A DNA stretch of 64,000 bases. Origin: Cupriavidus sp. UYMMa02A (lineage in GTDB: Bacteria > Pseudomonadota > Gammaproteobacteria > Burkholderiales > Burkholderiaceae). Every line of letters begins with the position of its first letter. Position 1 is the first letter of the stretch. The stretch lies in the NCBI GenBank assembly GCA_001725945.1, contig LRMT01000022.1, positions 1 to 64,000 of the forward strand, given 5' to 3'. Below the pieces are notes generated by a model. It saw nothing but the letters and a program-made list of their open reading frames with translations. It ran no database searches and had not been told where the DNA came from. Below are positions 46,902 through 56,722 of the stretch, piece by piece. The translations under genes and the position numbers were made by a program.

Positions 46902-47531
46902 TTATCGACTTCCACTTGCCGCGTCCAGCGCGAGGTTTAGCTTGAGCACATTGACGCCTGGATCGCCCAGCAGGGGAAGCAAAGGCTTTTCCGTATTGGC
47001 CGCGATCAGCTCCTGCACCTTCGCCTGAGGCAGTCCGCGCAGGCGTGCCACACGCGGCGCCTGGTAGTCGGCGGCCGCCACGCTGATGTGGGGATCCAGG
47101 CCGCTGCCCGAGGCGGTGACTAGATCCACCGGCACTGGCGCCTTATTGTCGGGATCCGCGGCTCGCAGCGCCTCGATGCGCGCGCGTGCCGCGTCCGTCA
47201 GCGCCGGGTTGCTGGGCCCCAGATTGGAGCCGGACGATGCCGTGGCGTTATAGGGCATTGGCGAGGTCGCTGACAGGCGTCCCCAGAAGTACTTCGGATC
47301 GGAGAACGGCTGGCCAATCAGGGCCGCCCCTATTGCCTTGCCATCCTTGATGATCAGTGAGCCGGCCGCTTGATCGGGGAATACTGCCCGCGAAATCGCG
47401 GTGATTACGCCGGGATACAGCAGCCCGGTCACCACCGACAGGCCAACGAACACCACCACGAGCGGCCGCAACAAGCCGCCCTGCCGGGGGGCCGCCGGCG
47501 CCGATTGCGTGAATTGAACTTGCGTACTCAT
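46902..47531 (-). CDS. kdpC: KdpC subunit of the K+-transporting ATPase
   Basis: Intact, 209 residues. The ATG at 47531 has GGGGAG nine bases before. One N-terminal membrane helix ([22 protein letters not shown]), then [20 protein letters not shown], the Asn/Ser-rich [37 protein letters not shown], and [16 protein letters not shown], all typical of KdpC. It stabilises the KdpAB complex and helps ATP binding. It lies 27 bases after kdpB. Confidence 0.93.
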   Translation of the reverse strand: MSTQVQFTQSAPAAPRQGGLLRPLVVVFVGLSVVTGLLYPGVITAISRAVFPDQAAGSLIIKDGKAIGAALIGQPFSDPKYFWGRLSATSPMPYNATASSGSNLGPSNPALTDAARARIEALRAADPDNKAPVPVDLVTASGSGLDPHISVAAADYQAPRVARLRGLPQAKVQELIAANTEKPLLPLLGDPGVNVLKLNLALDAASGSR

Positions 47532-47558
47532 GGATATGCTCCCCATGCAGAAGTGTGG

Positions 47559-49774
47559 TCAGATCCAACCGAACAGGACCAGCACCAGATCGATCAGCTT
47601 GATCCCGACGAACGGCACGAGGATGCCACCCAGGCCATAGATCACCAGGTTTCGCCGCAGCAGCACCGCGGCACCGAGCGGCCGGTAGGCGACGCCCTTC
47701 AGCGCCAGCGGAATCAGGGCAACGATGATCAGCGCGTTGAAGATCACCGCGGACATGATGGCCGAGGCCGGTGTCGCCAGCTTCATCACGTTCAGCAGGT
47801 TCAATTGCGGGTACGTGGTGGCAAACGCCGCCGGAATGATGGCGAAATACTTGGCGACGTCGTTGGCCACGCTGAACGTCGTGAGCGAGCCGCGCGTCAT
47901 CAGCATCTGCTTGCCAATCTCGACGACCTCGATCAGCTTGGTCGGGTTGCTGTCCAGGTCGACCATATTGCCGGCCTCCTTGGCCGCCTGCGTGCCGCTG
48001 TTCATCGCGACGGCGACGTCAGCCTGGGCCAGCGCCGGCGCATCGTTGGTACCGTCGCCCGTCATCGCCACCAGCCGGCCTTCGGCCTGGTACTGGCGGA
48101 TCAGCTTGAGCTTGGCTTCCGGCGTGGCTTCCGCGAGGAAGTCGTCGACGCCCGCCTCGGCCGCAATGGATGCCGCCGTGAGCCGGTTGTCGCCAGTGAT
48201 CATCACGGTCTTGATGCCCATCTTGCGCAGTTCGCCGAAGCGCTCGCGGATGCCGGTCTTGACGATATCCTTGAGTTCCACCACGCCCAGCACCCGCACG
48301 CTTTCCCTATTGGTGTCGGCCACGACCAGCGGTGTGCTACCGGCCCGTGCCACATCCTCGACCGCCAGGCTAACCGCATCGGGGAATGTGCCGGCGCGGT
48401 CGGTCACATAGCGCCGCACGGCTTCCGCGGCACCCTTGCGCACGCTGCGTTCGTTGTCTCCGTCGCGCAGGTCCACACCGCTCATGCGCGTATGGGCGGA
48501 GAACGGCACGAATACCGGCCGCAGGGCGGCAATATCCGGCGCAACGACCCCGGCCTGCTGGCGCGCGAGCGTCACGATGCTGCGCCCCTCCGGCGTCTCA
48601 TCGGCAAGGGAGGACAGCCAGGCAGATTCGGCCACCTGCTGCGTGGAAATGCCGGGCGCGGGGATGAAACGGGAGGCCTGGCGGTTGCCATGCGTGATAG
48701 TGCCGGTCTTGTCGAGCAGCAGCACATCGACGTCGCCGGCGGCTTCCACCGCACGGCCGGACGTGGCAATGACGTTGGCCTCCATCATGCGGCTCATGCC
48801 GGCCACACCGATCGCGGACAGCAAGCCGCCGATGGTCGTGGGAATCAGGCACACCAGCAAGGCCACCAGCACGGTGATGGACACCGGGACACCCGCCTTC
48901 GCGACCAGCACGCTGTAGACCGAGAACGGCTGCAGTGTGGCCGTGGCCAGCAGCAGGACCACCGTCAGGCCCACCAGCAGGATCGTCAGTGCCAGTTCGT
49001 TGGGGGTTTTTGGCGCTTGGCGCTTTCGACCATGGAGATCATCCGGTCAATGAAGCTCTCCCCCGGATTAGTCGTGATCTGCACCACGATCCAGTCCGAC
49101 AGCACACGTGTGCCGCCGGTCACGGAGCAGAAGTCGCCGCCAGACTCGCGAATTACCTGTGATGGCGCTCTCATCGACCGATGCCACACCTTCGATGACT
49201 TCGCCATCGCCGGGGATCATGTCACCCGCCTCGGCCAGTACGATGTCACCGCGCCGCAGCGCGGTTGCCGGACGCGCTTCCGTCGGACCGCCACGCTTGC
49301 CGTCCGGCAGCACCCGGGCCATGGTGGTGGTCTTCAGTCCGCGCAGCATTCCGCCTGCTGCTTGCTGCGGCCTTCGGCCAGTGCCTCGGCAAAATTGGCG
49401 AACAGTACCGTGAACCACAACCAGACCGAGATAGCCAGAATGAAGCCTGCGCTTTCGCCACCCGCCGCCGAAGGGGAAGACAGCGCCCGGAAGAACAGGA
49501 TGGTGGTCAGAATGCTGCCCACGTACACCACGAACATCACCGGATTGCGCAACTGATCGCGCGGCGACAGCTTGCGTACCGAATCCAGCAGGGCGGGCTT
49601 GACAAGTTCCGGCGCAAACATGCGCTGACGCGGCGGACGATGGTGATGGCGGCCATGAAGCCGGCCCGTCACCTGGCCTGGACCAGCAGGGGGCACCACA
49701 TTGGTCGTTTGCACAGACGTCTGCGACGAAGCCTCGGCAGGCTTGCCATTCTTCGTCAGGGAGTCCTGTTCCAT
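47559..49774 (-). CDS. kdpB: KdpB P-type ATPase subunit, three frame breaks, one removing the TGES motif
   Basis: Catalytic subunit of the K+-ATPase, about 735 residues when joined; ATG 49774 has GGAG six bases before. Motifs: DKTGTITHG phosphorylation site, [34 protein letters not shown]. Break 1, near 49385, is a single missing base. Break 3, near 48998, is one missing A in a run of five (restores [18 protein letters not shown]). Break 2, near 49155, differs: between ITG and VIRESGGDF only one base remains of the 15 that encode GESAP, a 14-base loss removing the glutamate of the actuator TGES motif. If real, this abolishes dephosphorylation and the pump. Confidence 0.9.
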
Positions 49775-49866
49775 GCGCTTCTCCAACGCGCGCATCGCAC
49801 CAGCGGACCGTTGCCCGCTACCGGGTACGCGCTCTTGCTACCTGATGCGAACCATTTACCTAGAGC

Positions 49867-51684
49867 TCACTTTCCGGACGTCGCGACCGCGGCACCTTGC
49901 AACTGCTCCGCAATCGGACCGAGGGCCAGCGCAGGGACATAGGTCAGCGCACCCACCAGCAGCACCGAACCGACCAGCAGCACCACGAACAGCGCACCGT
50001 GTGTCGGCATGGTGCCGCCCGTTACCGGCAGCCGCTTCTTCGCAGCCAGGGAACCGGCCAGCGCCAGGACCGGGATGATGATCCAGAAGCGACCGAACCA
50101 CATTGCTGCAGCCAGCAGGCTGTTGTAGAAGGGCGTGTTTGCGGAGAGCCCGGCAAAGGCGCTGCCGTTGTTGTTGGACGCCGAGGACAGTGCATAAAGG
50201 ATCTCGGAGAACCCGTGGGTACCCGGGTTGAACACACCTGCACGGCCCGGCTCCATCATCACCGCAATCGAGGTACCGACCAGCACCAGCAGCGGCGTCA
50301 CCAGGATCGCTACCGCGGTCATCTTCATCTCGTAGCTTCGATCTTCTTGCCGAGGTATTCCGGGGTGCGCCCGATCATCAGCCCCGCGATGAAGACGGCC
50401 AGCACCGCATACACCAGCATGCCGTACAGGCCCGAACCGACGCCACCGAACACGACTTCACCGAGCTGGATCAGCAGCATTGGCACCATGCCGCCAATCG
50501 CGGTGAAGGAGTCATGCATGGCATTGACGGCGCCGCAGGATGCCGACGTAGTAATTGTGGCGAACAGCGCCGAAGCCGCCATGCCGAAGCGCGTTTCCTT
50601 GCCCTCCATGTTGCCGCCGGCCTGCAGCGCCGAAGCCGCATGGTCGATCGGAAGGCCCGCCAGCGCAGCGTTCGCTTGCAGCTCGGACATCGAGGCAACG
50701 CAGGCCATCGCGACGAAGATCACCGTCATCGCCGCCAGCACCGCCACGCCCTGACGGCGGTCTTTCACCATCTCGCCGAACGTGAAGCACAGTGCTGCCG
50801 GGATCAGGAAGATGGCCAGCATCTGGATCATGTTGGCCAGCGCAGTCGGATTCTCGTACGGATGCGCCGAGTTGGCGTTGAAGAAGCCCCCGCCGTTGGT
50901 GCCAAGCATCTTGATGGCTTCCTGTGAGGCGACCGGCCCCATCGCCAGCGTCTGCTTGTCTGTCTTCAGATTCTCCGTGACCGGCTTGCCCTGCGCATCT
51001 AGCACGGGCTGGCCCGCCGCATCGACCTTGGGCTGGCTGTACTCGACGGGCGTCACCAGGCTGACTTCCTTGTAGCTATCGAAGTTCTGGATCGAGCCCT
51101 GGCCAACCAGGACCAGAGCGATGACGGCAGCGATCGGCAGCAGCACGTAGAGCGTGCAACGCGTCACGTCGACCCAGAAATTGCCGATGGTGGCGCTGCT
51201 CTGACGCGCAAAGCCGCGGATCAGCGCGAACACTACGGCAATGCCAGTTGCCGCGGAGAAGAAGTTCTGCACCGTGAGCGCGAGCATCTGGGTCAGGTAG
51301 CTCATCGTCGATTCGCCCGAGTAGCCTTGCCAGTTGGTGTTGGTGACAAAGCTGACGGCCGTATCGAAGGCCGAGTCCGGCGTTACGGCACCGAAGCCTG
51401 AGGATTGAGCGGCAGGAAACCCTGCAGCCGCTGCATGGCATAGACAACGACCACGCCCAACAGGTTGAAAGCGAGCACGGCGACGGTGTATTGCTTCCAT
51501 CCCATCTCGGCATCGGAGTGCACGCCTGCCAGCCTGTAGAGTCCGCGCTCGATCGGACGGCCCCAGGCAGTGAGCCCGTACGTGCCGTCTTCCATGGCGC
51601 GGTGCATATACGCCCGAGGAATGGCGCTATCGCGAACAGGATGGCCAAATATAAGGCAAGCAGCCCCAAGAATTTCGTCGTCAT
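49867..51684 (-). CDS. kdpA: KdpA potassium channel-like subunit, three frame breaks
   Basis: About 600 residues after joining. The four selectivity-filter segments are all visible: [47 protein letters not shown] and [23 protein letters not shown]. Breaks are near 51610, 51400 and 50330; the last is repaired by one T (GAAGCTACGAG), giving [14 protein letters not shown]. The start at 51684 overlaps the kdpF stop by TGATG. KdpA selects and conducts K+ for the pump. Operon order kdpF-A-B-C-D-E is conserved. Confidence 0.92.
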
Positions 51685-51773
51685 CAGAACTTCTCCGGCC
51701 AGAATAGCGCGATCAGCAGGTAGATGAAGATCAGCGCGGCCAAGACGCCGCTCAACGCGTCAGCCCAGCTCAT
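51684..51773 (-). CDS. kdpF: KdpF, 29-residue membrane subunit
   Basis: A 29-codon gene, too short for usual gene callers. It reads MSWADALSGVLAALIFIYL then LIALFWPEKF: one transmembrane helix with the typical KdpF ending PEKF. Its ATG overlaps the stop of the preceding 57-codon gene (ATGA) and its stop overlaps the kdpA start, so it is fully embedded in the operon. KdpF stabilises the KdpABC complex in the inner membrane. Confidence 0.9.
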   Translation of the reverse strand: MSWADALSGVLAALIFIYLLIALFWPEKF

Positions 51774-51943
51774 GACAGCCCCCTATCGTCGGCACCGTGT
51801 TCGGTCAGTGCCTCCTGCCCATGCGGACCGCCGTGATCCGCGCCGGGAACCGGCGCGCCGCTGCGTAGTCTTGCGCACAGGCCAAGCAGGCCGGCACTCA
51901 GCGCGGCAAATCCAATCAATGCGAGTAGGAAGATTCCGTCCAT
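51770..51943 (-). CDS. 57-residue membrane peptide at the head of the kdp operon
   Basis: Short gene whose ATG (51943) follows GGAAAGGGGG and whose stop overlaps the kdpF start. It encodes one N-terminal helix, MDGIFLLALIGFAALSAGLL then GLCARLRSG, and a polar His/Gly/Asp-rich tail (GADHGGPHGQEALTEHG). Translational coupling to kdpF and presence of a plausible ribosome site argue that it is real. Related short peptides sit before kdpF in other beta-proteobacteria; none has an assigned role as far as I know. It may belong to the pump or help coordinate translation. Confidence 0.75.
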   Translation of the reverse strand: MDGIFLLALIGFAALSAGLLGLCARLRSGAPVPGADHGGPHGQEALTEHGADDRGLS

Positions 51944-52002
51944 GGAAAGGCCCCCTTTCCGGTCATCTACATCTGGCAGAGTAAGAACCAGCAGCTAACG
52001 AG

Positions 52003-52037
52003 AAGATAAAAAGAAGGCTAGGCGAGATAAAAAAAGC
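52003..52037 (-). promoter_or_regulatory. Candidate KdpE-binding direct repeats upstream of kdp
   Basis: On the minus strand two T-rich elements, TTTTTTTATC (52028-52037 region) and CTTTTTATCT (52003-52013 region), repeat with a 21-bp period, that is two helical turns. They lie 60-95 bases before the first kdp-linked ATG. KdpE of enteric bacteria binds a T-rich tandem element just before the kdp promoter, so this is the expected place and composition. Confidence 0.6.
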
Positions 52038-52209
52038 ATAAATGATTTGCATCAAGACAGCGCGCGCCATGAGAATCGGCTGGACCCGGGTACCCCGGTG
52101 CGCAGAGCGATGCGACATTGTCCGCCCGAGGGCCGGGCGCACAATGCCGCTGGAGGTCTGGAGGCAGCGACTCACGGGATGAGTCACACACGCCAGTGGG
52201 CGACGCGAA

Positions 52210-52353
52210 TCATTGCCCGTTGCGCCTGTCGTCGAGATGATGGGCGGCTTCATCTTCCCTGCGCCCAAGGGCGTCTGTCAGCCTGAACTGAGACACGAAC
52301 AGCAGTAGCAGTCCCAACACTGCCATGCCGGCAAGCAAGAATCGATACCACAT
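52210..52353 (-). CDS. 47-residue single-helix membrane protein
   Basis: The ATG at 52353 follows GAGGGGAAG. The product begins MWYRFLLAGMAVLGLLLL then FVSQF, a membrane helix, and ends with a charged tail (DALGRREDEAAHHLDDRR). It lies on the kdp strand, about 265 bases upstream of the kdp peptide gene. No family recognised; good start signal and clear helix support it as a real small gene. Confidence 0.5.
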   Translation of the reverse strand: MWYRFLLAGMAVLGLLLLFVSQFRLTDALGRREDEAAHHLDDRRNGQ

Positions 52354-52448
52354 AGCTCTTCCCCTCGATACGGACCCCGAGGATGGAGACGAATACATCG
52401 TTCGCCTCCCCGCTCACGGACGTTCAAGCAACCTTGAGATCGTCTGGC

Positions 52449-53009
52449 CTAACAACCGCTCATCGGGCCTGTCGTGGGATGATTCCAGCCATCGCGCGAA
52501 TAGACCACCATTTGCGGATGAGGATAGGTGGTCCGCCTCGGCTGAACCTGCCCCAACTCCATGCCCGCGCCCACCGAACCGGACGACTTCACGACGGTCA
52601 CCGGTACTGAGGTATGCCGGATAAGCCTTGCAGGCAATCCGCCACCCAGACAGGCCTTGATCTGCGACCACAAGCTGATGCCCAGCACGATGCCGTCGCA
52701 CCGGAGGGACTCTGCTGCGCCGACGATCGAACTGACGATCTCGCCCAGACCAATCTGTGTCGAGTAGCGTACCCCGAAGTCATCCAGGATTTCGCAGGCC
52801 TCAGCAAGGGCAGCTTCCCCGTGTCGACGTTCGAACTCGCGCAGCCCAGCCAATGAATGAAAGGCACTCGCCCGGCTTCCTTCGAGGGCAGGCTGCACAT
52901 TGAACAACACCACTTCTGAAACGCTGCCCTCTCGAAACAGGAACGCGGCATGCCGCACAGCGGCCACCGCACCGGCGGAGTCATCCACTGGCACAAGTAT
53001 CTTGATCAT
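52449..53009 (-). CDS. Universal stress protein (UspA family)
   Basis: 186 residues. Usp fold: KILVPVDDSAGAVAAVRHAA at the start, FNVQPALEGSRAS, LAEACEILDDFGVRYSTQIG, and the nucleotide-loop region CDGIVLGISLWSQIKACLGG with TSVPVTVVKSS. The core ends near residue 145; the last 40 residues (QPRRTTYPHPQMVVY onwards) are unusual and could result from a missed frame change. I chose the ATG at 53009; a GTG two codons earlier is possible. It is divergent from a cation/proton antiporter and upstream of kdp, fitting a potassium or osmotic stress setting. Confidence 0.8.
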   Translation of the reverse strand: MIKILVPVDDSAGAVAAVRHAAFLFREGSVSEVVLFNVQPALEGSRASAFHSLAGLREFERRHGEAALAEACEILDDFGVRYSTQIGLGEIVSSIVGAAESLRCDGIVLGISLWSQIKACLGGGLPARLIRHTSVPVTVVKSSGSVGAGMELGQVQPRRTTYPHPQMVVYSRDGWNHPTTGPMSGC

Positions 53010-53050
53010 GGTCACGTCCGGAGCCTACGGCGGGCGCATCGCGCCCTCCT

Positions 53051-53073
53051 TCATGACTACAGCGTAGTCATGA
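53051..53073. promoter_or_regulatory. 10-bp perfect inverted repeat, usp/antiporter divergent region
   Basis: TCATGACTAC and GTAGTCATGA are exact inverted copies around AGC, 42 bases upstream of the usp start. The length and position suggest an operator for a dimeric regulator of usp, of the antiporter, or both. Confidence 0.55.
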
Positions 53074-53170
53074 GTGCGTATAGGCCGGATCAAGAATCTG
53101 CTGCGCGACGTAAACGCGCCGTAAATGCGTACGCCTGAGGCCTGTTTGGGTCTGGGGTTTCGTTCTCTGC

Positions 53171-53189
53171 GGGCGCTACAATTGCGCCC
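53171..53189 (+). promoter_or_regulatory. Inverted repeat around a TACAAT -10 element
   Basis: GGGCGC (53171-53176) and GCGCCC (53184-53189) flank TACAATT. TACAAT resembles a sigma-70 -10 for the antiporter gene starting at 53265; the flanking arms could bind a repressor over the promoter. Confidence 0.4.
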
Positions 53190-53264
53190 CATGTGCAGTT
53201 TCCCAAACACGAGAAACTCCACCGCCCTGCCAGCAGCCATACCCGCGTCCCAGGGAGCGCAACG

Positions 53265-54527
53265 ATGACCTTCTTTGAAACGCTGACCGTCCTGATTGTG
53301 ATGACGGCGTTGGGCGGTTACATAAACTACCGTCGGTTCCACCTGCCTCCCACGATCGGCCTGATGAGCATCGCACTGGTGTCGTCCTTGGCTCTGGTCA
53401 TCGTTGGCGGAGTCGGGGCGGTGGATGTCGTCAAGTATGTAAAGCTCATCGAGACGATCGACTTCGGGGAACTGGTGTTCCACGGTTTTCTACCGTTCCT
53501 GTTGTTTGCAGGCTCGCTGCATGTTGATCTTGGAGACCTGCGAAAGGTCAAGTGGACGGTCAGTATTCTGTCGACCGTGGGCACCATCACCTCGACGTTC
53601 ATTGTAGGGATGTCATTCTCGTATGCGTCCTCATGGTTCGGGTATCACCTTCCTTTCACGTATGCCCTATTGTTCGGGGCGCTCATTTCACCAACGGATC
53701 CGATTGCCGTGCTTGGCATGATCAAGACCGCCGGTGCACCGAAGGAACTGCAGACACCCATTACAGGAGAGAGCCTGTTTAACGACGGGGTAGGCGCAGT
53801 CATATTTTTCACAATTCTCGGTATGGCAACGGGACATGAGGAGCCCAGCCTCCCGCACATGTCCCTGTTCTTCGTTCAGCAGGCCCTGGGCGGCTGTGTG
53901 CTGGGTTGGATCCTCGGATGGATCGTGTTTCGCATGGCGCGCACCGTAGACAATCCGCATGTCGAAGTCCTGCTGTCGATCGCCTTGTGTATGGGCTCAT
54001 ACGCACTGGCAGAACTGCTTCATTCTTCCGGGCCCATCGCCGTTGTGGTTGCGGGGTTGTTTCTTGGCAATGAAGGATGGAAGACTGCGTTCTCGGAACA
54101 GACGCGCCAGTATTTGACCGTGTTTTGGGAAGTCATTGATGAGATCCTCAACAGTGTGCTCTTTCTGCTGATAGGCCTCGAGATGCTCGCGATCAGGATC
54201 GAAGGCACGTATCTCGTGCTCGGACTCATTGGTATTGGATGTGTGCTCCTCGGTCGCGCGATAAGCGTGGCAATTCCAATCTGGATGCTTCACATCGGCT
54301 TCGGGTTTCCGCGGAGCACGATTTTGCTGTTGATCTGGGGCGGACTCAGGGGCGCGTTATCGATTGCATTGGCGCTATTGTTGCCGGCTGGGGCGGAACG
54401 AGAGCTAATCCTTACCGTGACCTATGTCATCGTCATTTTCTCGGTGCTCGTGCAGGGTACGACATTCGGGCGCGTGCTCCGGCGCGCGATGCCCACTACA
54501 TCAGAAATGAAAGGGCGTGGCGAATAG
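53265..54527 (+). CDS. CPA1 family Na+(K+)/H+ antiporter
   Basis: Intact, 420 residues; ATG 53265 has GGGAG before it. Twelve or so hydrophobic helices. Family signatures: FHGFLPFLLFAGSLHVDLGDL, ALLFGALISPTDPIAVLGM with the ion-site ND-type segment completed by TGESLFNDGVGAVIFFTIL (the FNDG motif), AVVVAGLFLGNEG, LFLLIGLEMLAI and LIWGGLRGALSIALALLLP near the end. It exchanges Na+ or K+ for protons at the inner membrane. Located between the stress protein and Kup in the potassium island, so cation balance is its likely task. No frame break, unlike its neighbours. Confidence 0.92.
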   Translation: MTFFETLTVLIVMTALGGYINYRRFHLPPTIGLMSIALVSSLALVIVGGVGAVDVVKYVKLIETIDFGELVFHGFLPFLLFAGSLHVDLGDLRKVKWTVSILSTVGTITSTFIVGMSFSYASSWFGYHLPFTYALLFGALISPTDPIAVLGMIKTAGAPKELQTPITGESLFNDGVGAVIFFTILGMATGHEEPSLPHMSLFFVQQALGGCVLGWILGWIVFRMARTVDNPHVEVLLSIALCMGSYALAELLHSSGPIAVVVAGLFLGNEGWKTAFSEQTRQYLTVFWEVIDEILNSVLFLLIGLEMLAIRIEGTYLVLGLIGIGCVLLGRAISVAIPIWMLHIGFGFPRSTILLLIWGGLRGALSIALALLLPAGAERELILTVTYVIVIFSVLVQGTTFGRVLRRAMPTTSEMKGRGE

Positions 54528-54791
54528 ACATCCTCGTGAAGGCGCTGCCCCAACCATTGGCCCGCCCAGTAGGCTTTACAGGATTTTTATACGAATGGTG
54601 GTCCCTCTTACAGCATCTTGATACTCGCCCTCTTACCATGCAGACGAGCGATGAACAGCGACGCCATCGCAAAGGGCTGACGACGGACATTCGTGATCGT
54701 GCGCCCCCAGCAGTCTGATCTTGCTGCTCATCCTGTGTCCGGCTGCAAAGTTGGCGCCAGATGACGCTTCTTTGGACTGACTGAGAGCCGC

Positions 54792-56722
54792 ATGACGCAT
54801 CTGCAAGACATGCCTGTAGCGAATGCGCTGCGCAGCACAGCTAGCCCGACATCCCGCACGGCAATGCTCGTTGTCGCGGCACTCGGCATTGTCTTCGGGG
54901 ACCTTGGTACCAGCCACTGTATGCCTTGCAGGAAGCGTTCCACGGTGCCCACGGTGTGCCGCCGACGCCGGAGAACGTAGTCGGCATTGTTTCCCTCTTC
55001 CTCTGGGCACTGATCTTGATGGTCAGCATCAAGTACGTTCTTGTATTGATGCAGGCGGACAACCATGGGGAAGGCGGGCTGCTGGCCCTGCTGGCACTCT
55101 TGGTGGGCGAGCGTACGGGACGCGTCACCAACCGGGGCGCGCTTCGGTGGGTGTTCCTGGCAATGTTCGGGACCGCGATGCTGTACGGGGACGGTGTCAT
55201 CACCCCCGCAATTTCCGTGCTGAGTGCGATTGAGGGGATCCAGGTCGCGACGCCGGCGTTGCCGAGTACGTTGTCCCCCTGACTGTCGCCATTCTGGTTG
55301 CGCTGTTCGCGATCCAGCCATTCGGGTCCGGGAAGGTTGGCGTGGCGTTCGGACCGATCCTCGGGATCTGGTTCGTGACGATCTTCTTCCTTGGCCTGGC
55401 CTCGCTGTTCCAGACGCCATCGATTCTCGCGGCCTTCAATCCGTCAAACGGTGTGGTGTTCTTCATGCATAACGGCTTTCGCGGCTTCCTTGCCCTGGGC
55501 GCCGTCGTGTTGTGCCTGACGGGGGGCGAAGCCTGTACGCGACATGGGCCATTTTGGCGCGCGTCCGATTCGGCTGGCGTGGTATGGGCTCGCACTGCCA
55601 GCATTGGCGGCAAGCTATCTCGGACAAGGTGCCCTGCTACTGCGCGATCCGGCCGCGGCGGCACGGCCGTTCTACTCGACCGTACCCTCATGGGGCCTGT
55701 ATCCCATGGTGGTTCTCGCAACCCTGGCCACGATTGTCGCTTCGCAAGCCCTGATCTGCGCGGTGTTTGCCCTGACCCGGCAGGCAGCGCAACTCGGCCT
55801 TTCGCCCCGCGTCGCAGTCAAGCACACGTCATCGAGCGCTGTCGGGCAGATCTACCTTCCCGGCCTGAATGTGGCGCTGATGGTAGGCACCATTGCTGTG
55901 GTGCTGCTGTTCCGCTCCTCGGACCGCTTGGCAGCAGCCTTCGGGATTGCGGTATCCACCACCATGGCGATCACGACACTGCTATTTGCCGCCTTCGCCC
56001 ATGTCCACTGGAAATGGCCGGTGTGGCGCGTCGGAATGGTCGCGGGCGTCTTCATGGCGATCGACGTGGCATTTGTCGTTGCCAACGCCATGAAGTTTGC
56101 CGACGGAGGCTGGTTGCCGCTGGCAATTGGTTCACTCACCTTCCTGATTTCGTCGTCATGGCTCGTCGGCCTTCGGGCACTGCGGAAATCCCGCCGTGAC
56201 TCGGGCCTGACTCTCGACATGTTCATTAAGGCCTTGTCGTCATCCCCGCCCCACCGCGTCAAGGGCACGGGTGTATTCCTGATGGCGGCAGGCAACTCTG
56301 TGCCGACGACGTTGCTGCATCACCTCAAGCACAACCAGGTGCTGCATGAAGAGGTTGTCCTCCTGACACTCCTCACTGAAGAAATTCCACGGGTATCGCA
56401 GTCCGACAGATGTGCCGTCGAGTGCCTCGAGTTCGGTTTCGTCCGGATCGTGGCGCGCTATGGATATCTGGAAGCCCCTAATGTCCCGCAGTTGCTAGAG
56501 CTTGCCTCGAAGCAAGTCCAACGCCCTCTCTACGACGCCATGACGACGTCGTTCTATCTGGGGCGTGAGTCGCTGGTAGCCGCCAGTCGGGGCAATTGGT
56601 TCAGGCAGGTCCTGTTCCACCTGTTCGTGCTCTTGTACAAGAACGAACTCGATGTCACTGCCCACCTAGGACTGCCACCGAACAGGGTCGTCGAGCTTGG
56701 GGCGCGGCTTGATTTGGTTTAG
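54792..56722 (+). CDS. kup: Kup (TrkD) low-affinity potassium transporter, several frame breaks
   Basis: About 640 residues when joined. N-terminal signature VVAALGIVFGDLGTSPLYAL appears once one C is added at 54915; then MLYGDGVITPAISVLSAIEGI, FGPILGIWFVTIFFLGL, GLSPRVAVKHTSSSAVGQIYLPGLN in parts, and the soluble C-terminal domain (FLMAAGNSVPTTLLHHLKHN, VVLLTLLTEEIPRV, SFYLGRESLVAA). Further breaks near 55265 (one G), 55533 (one C) and 55553 (one G) are each repaired by a single base. Kup takes up K+ by proton symport at neutral to low affinity and complements the Kdp pump nearby. Confidence 0.9.

Noticed and set aside
47370..49556. Very long plus-strand open frame (728 codons) across kdpB and kdpC
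   Set aside because: It is antisense to well-supported kdpB/kdpC, rich in His/Arg/Gln as expected for a GC-rich shadow frame, and has no recognisable domain.
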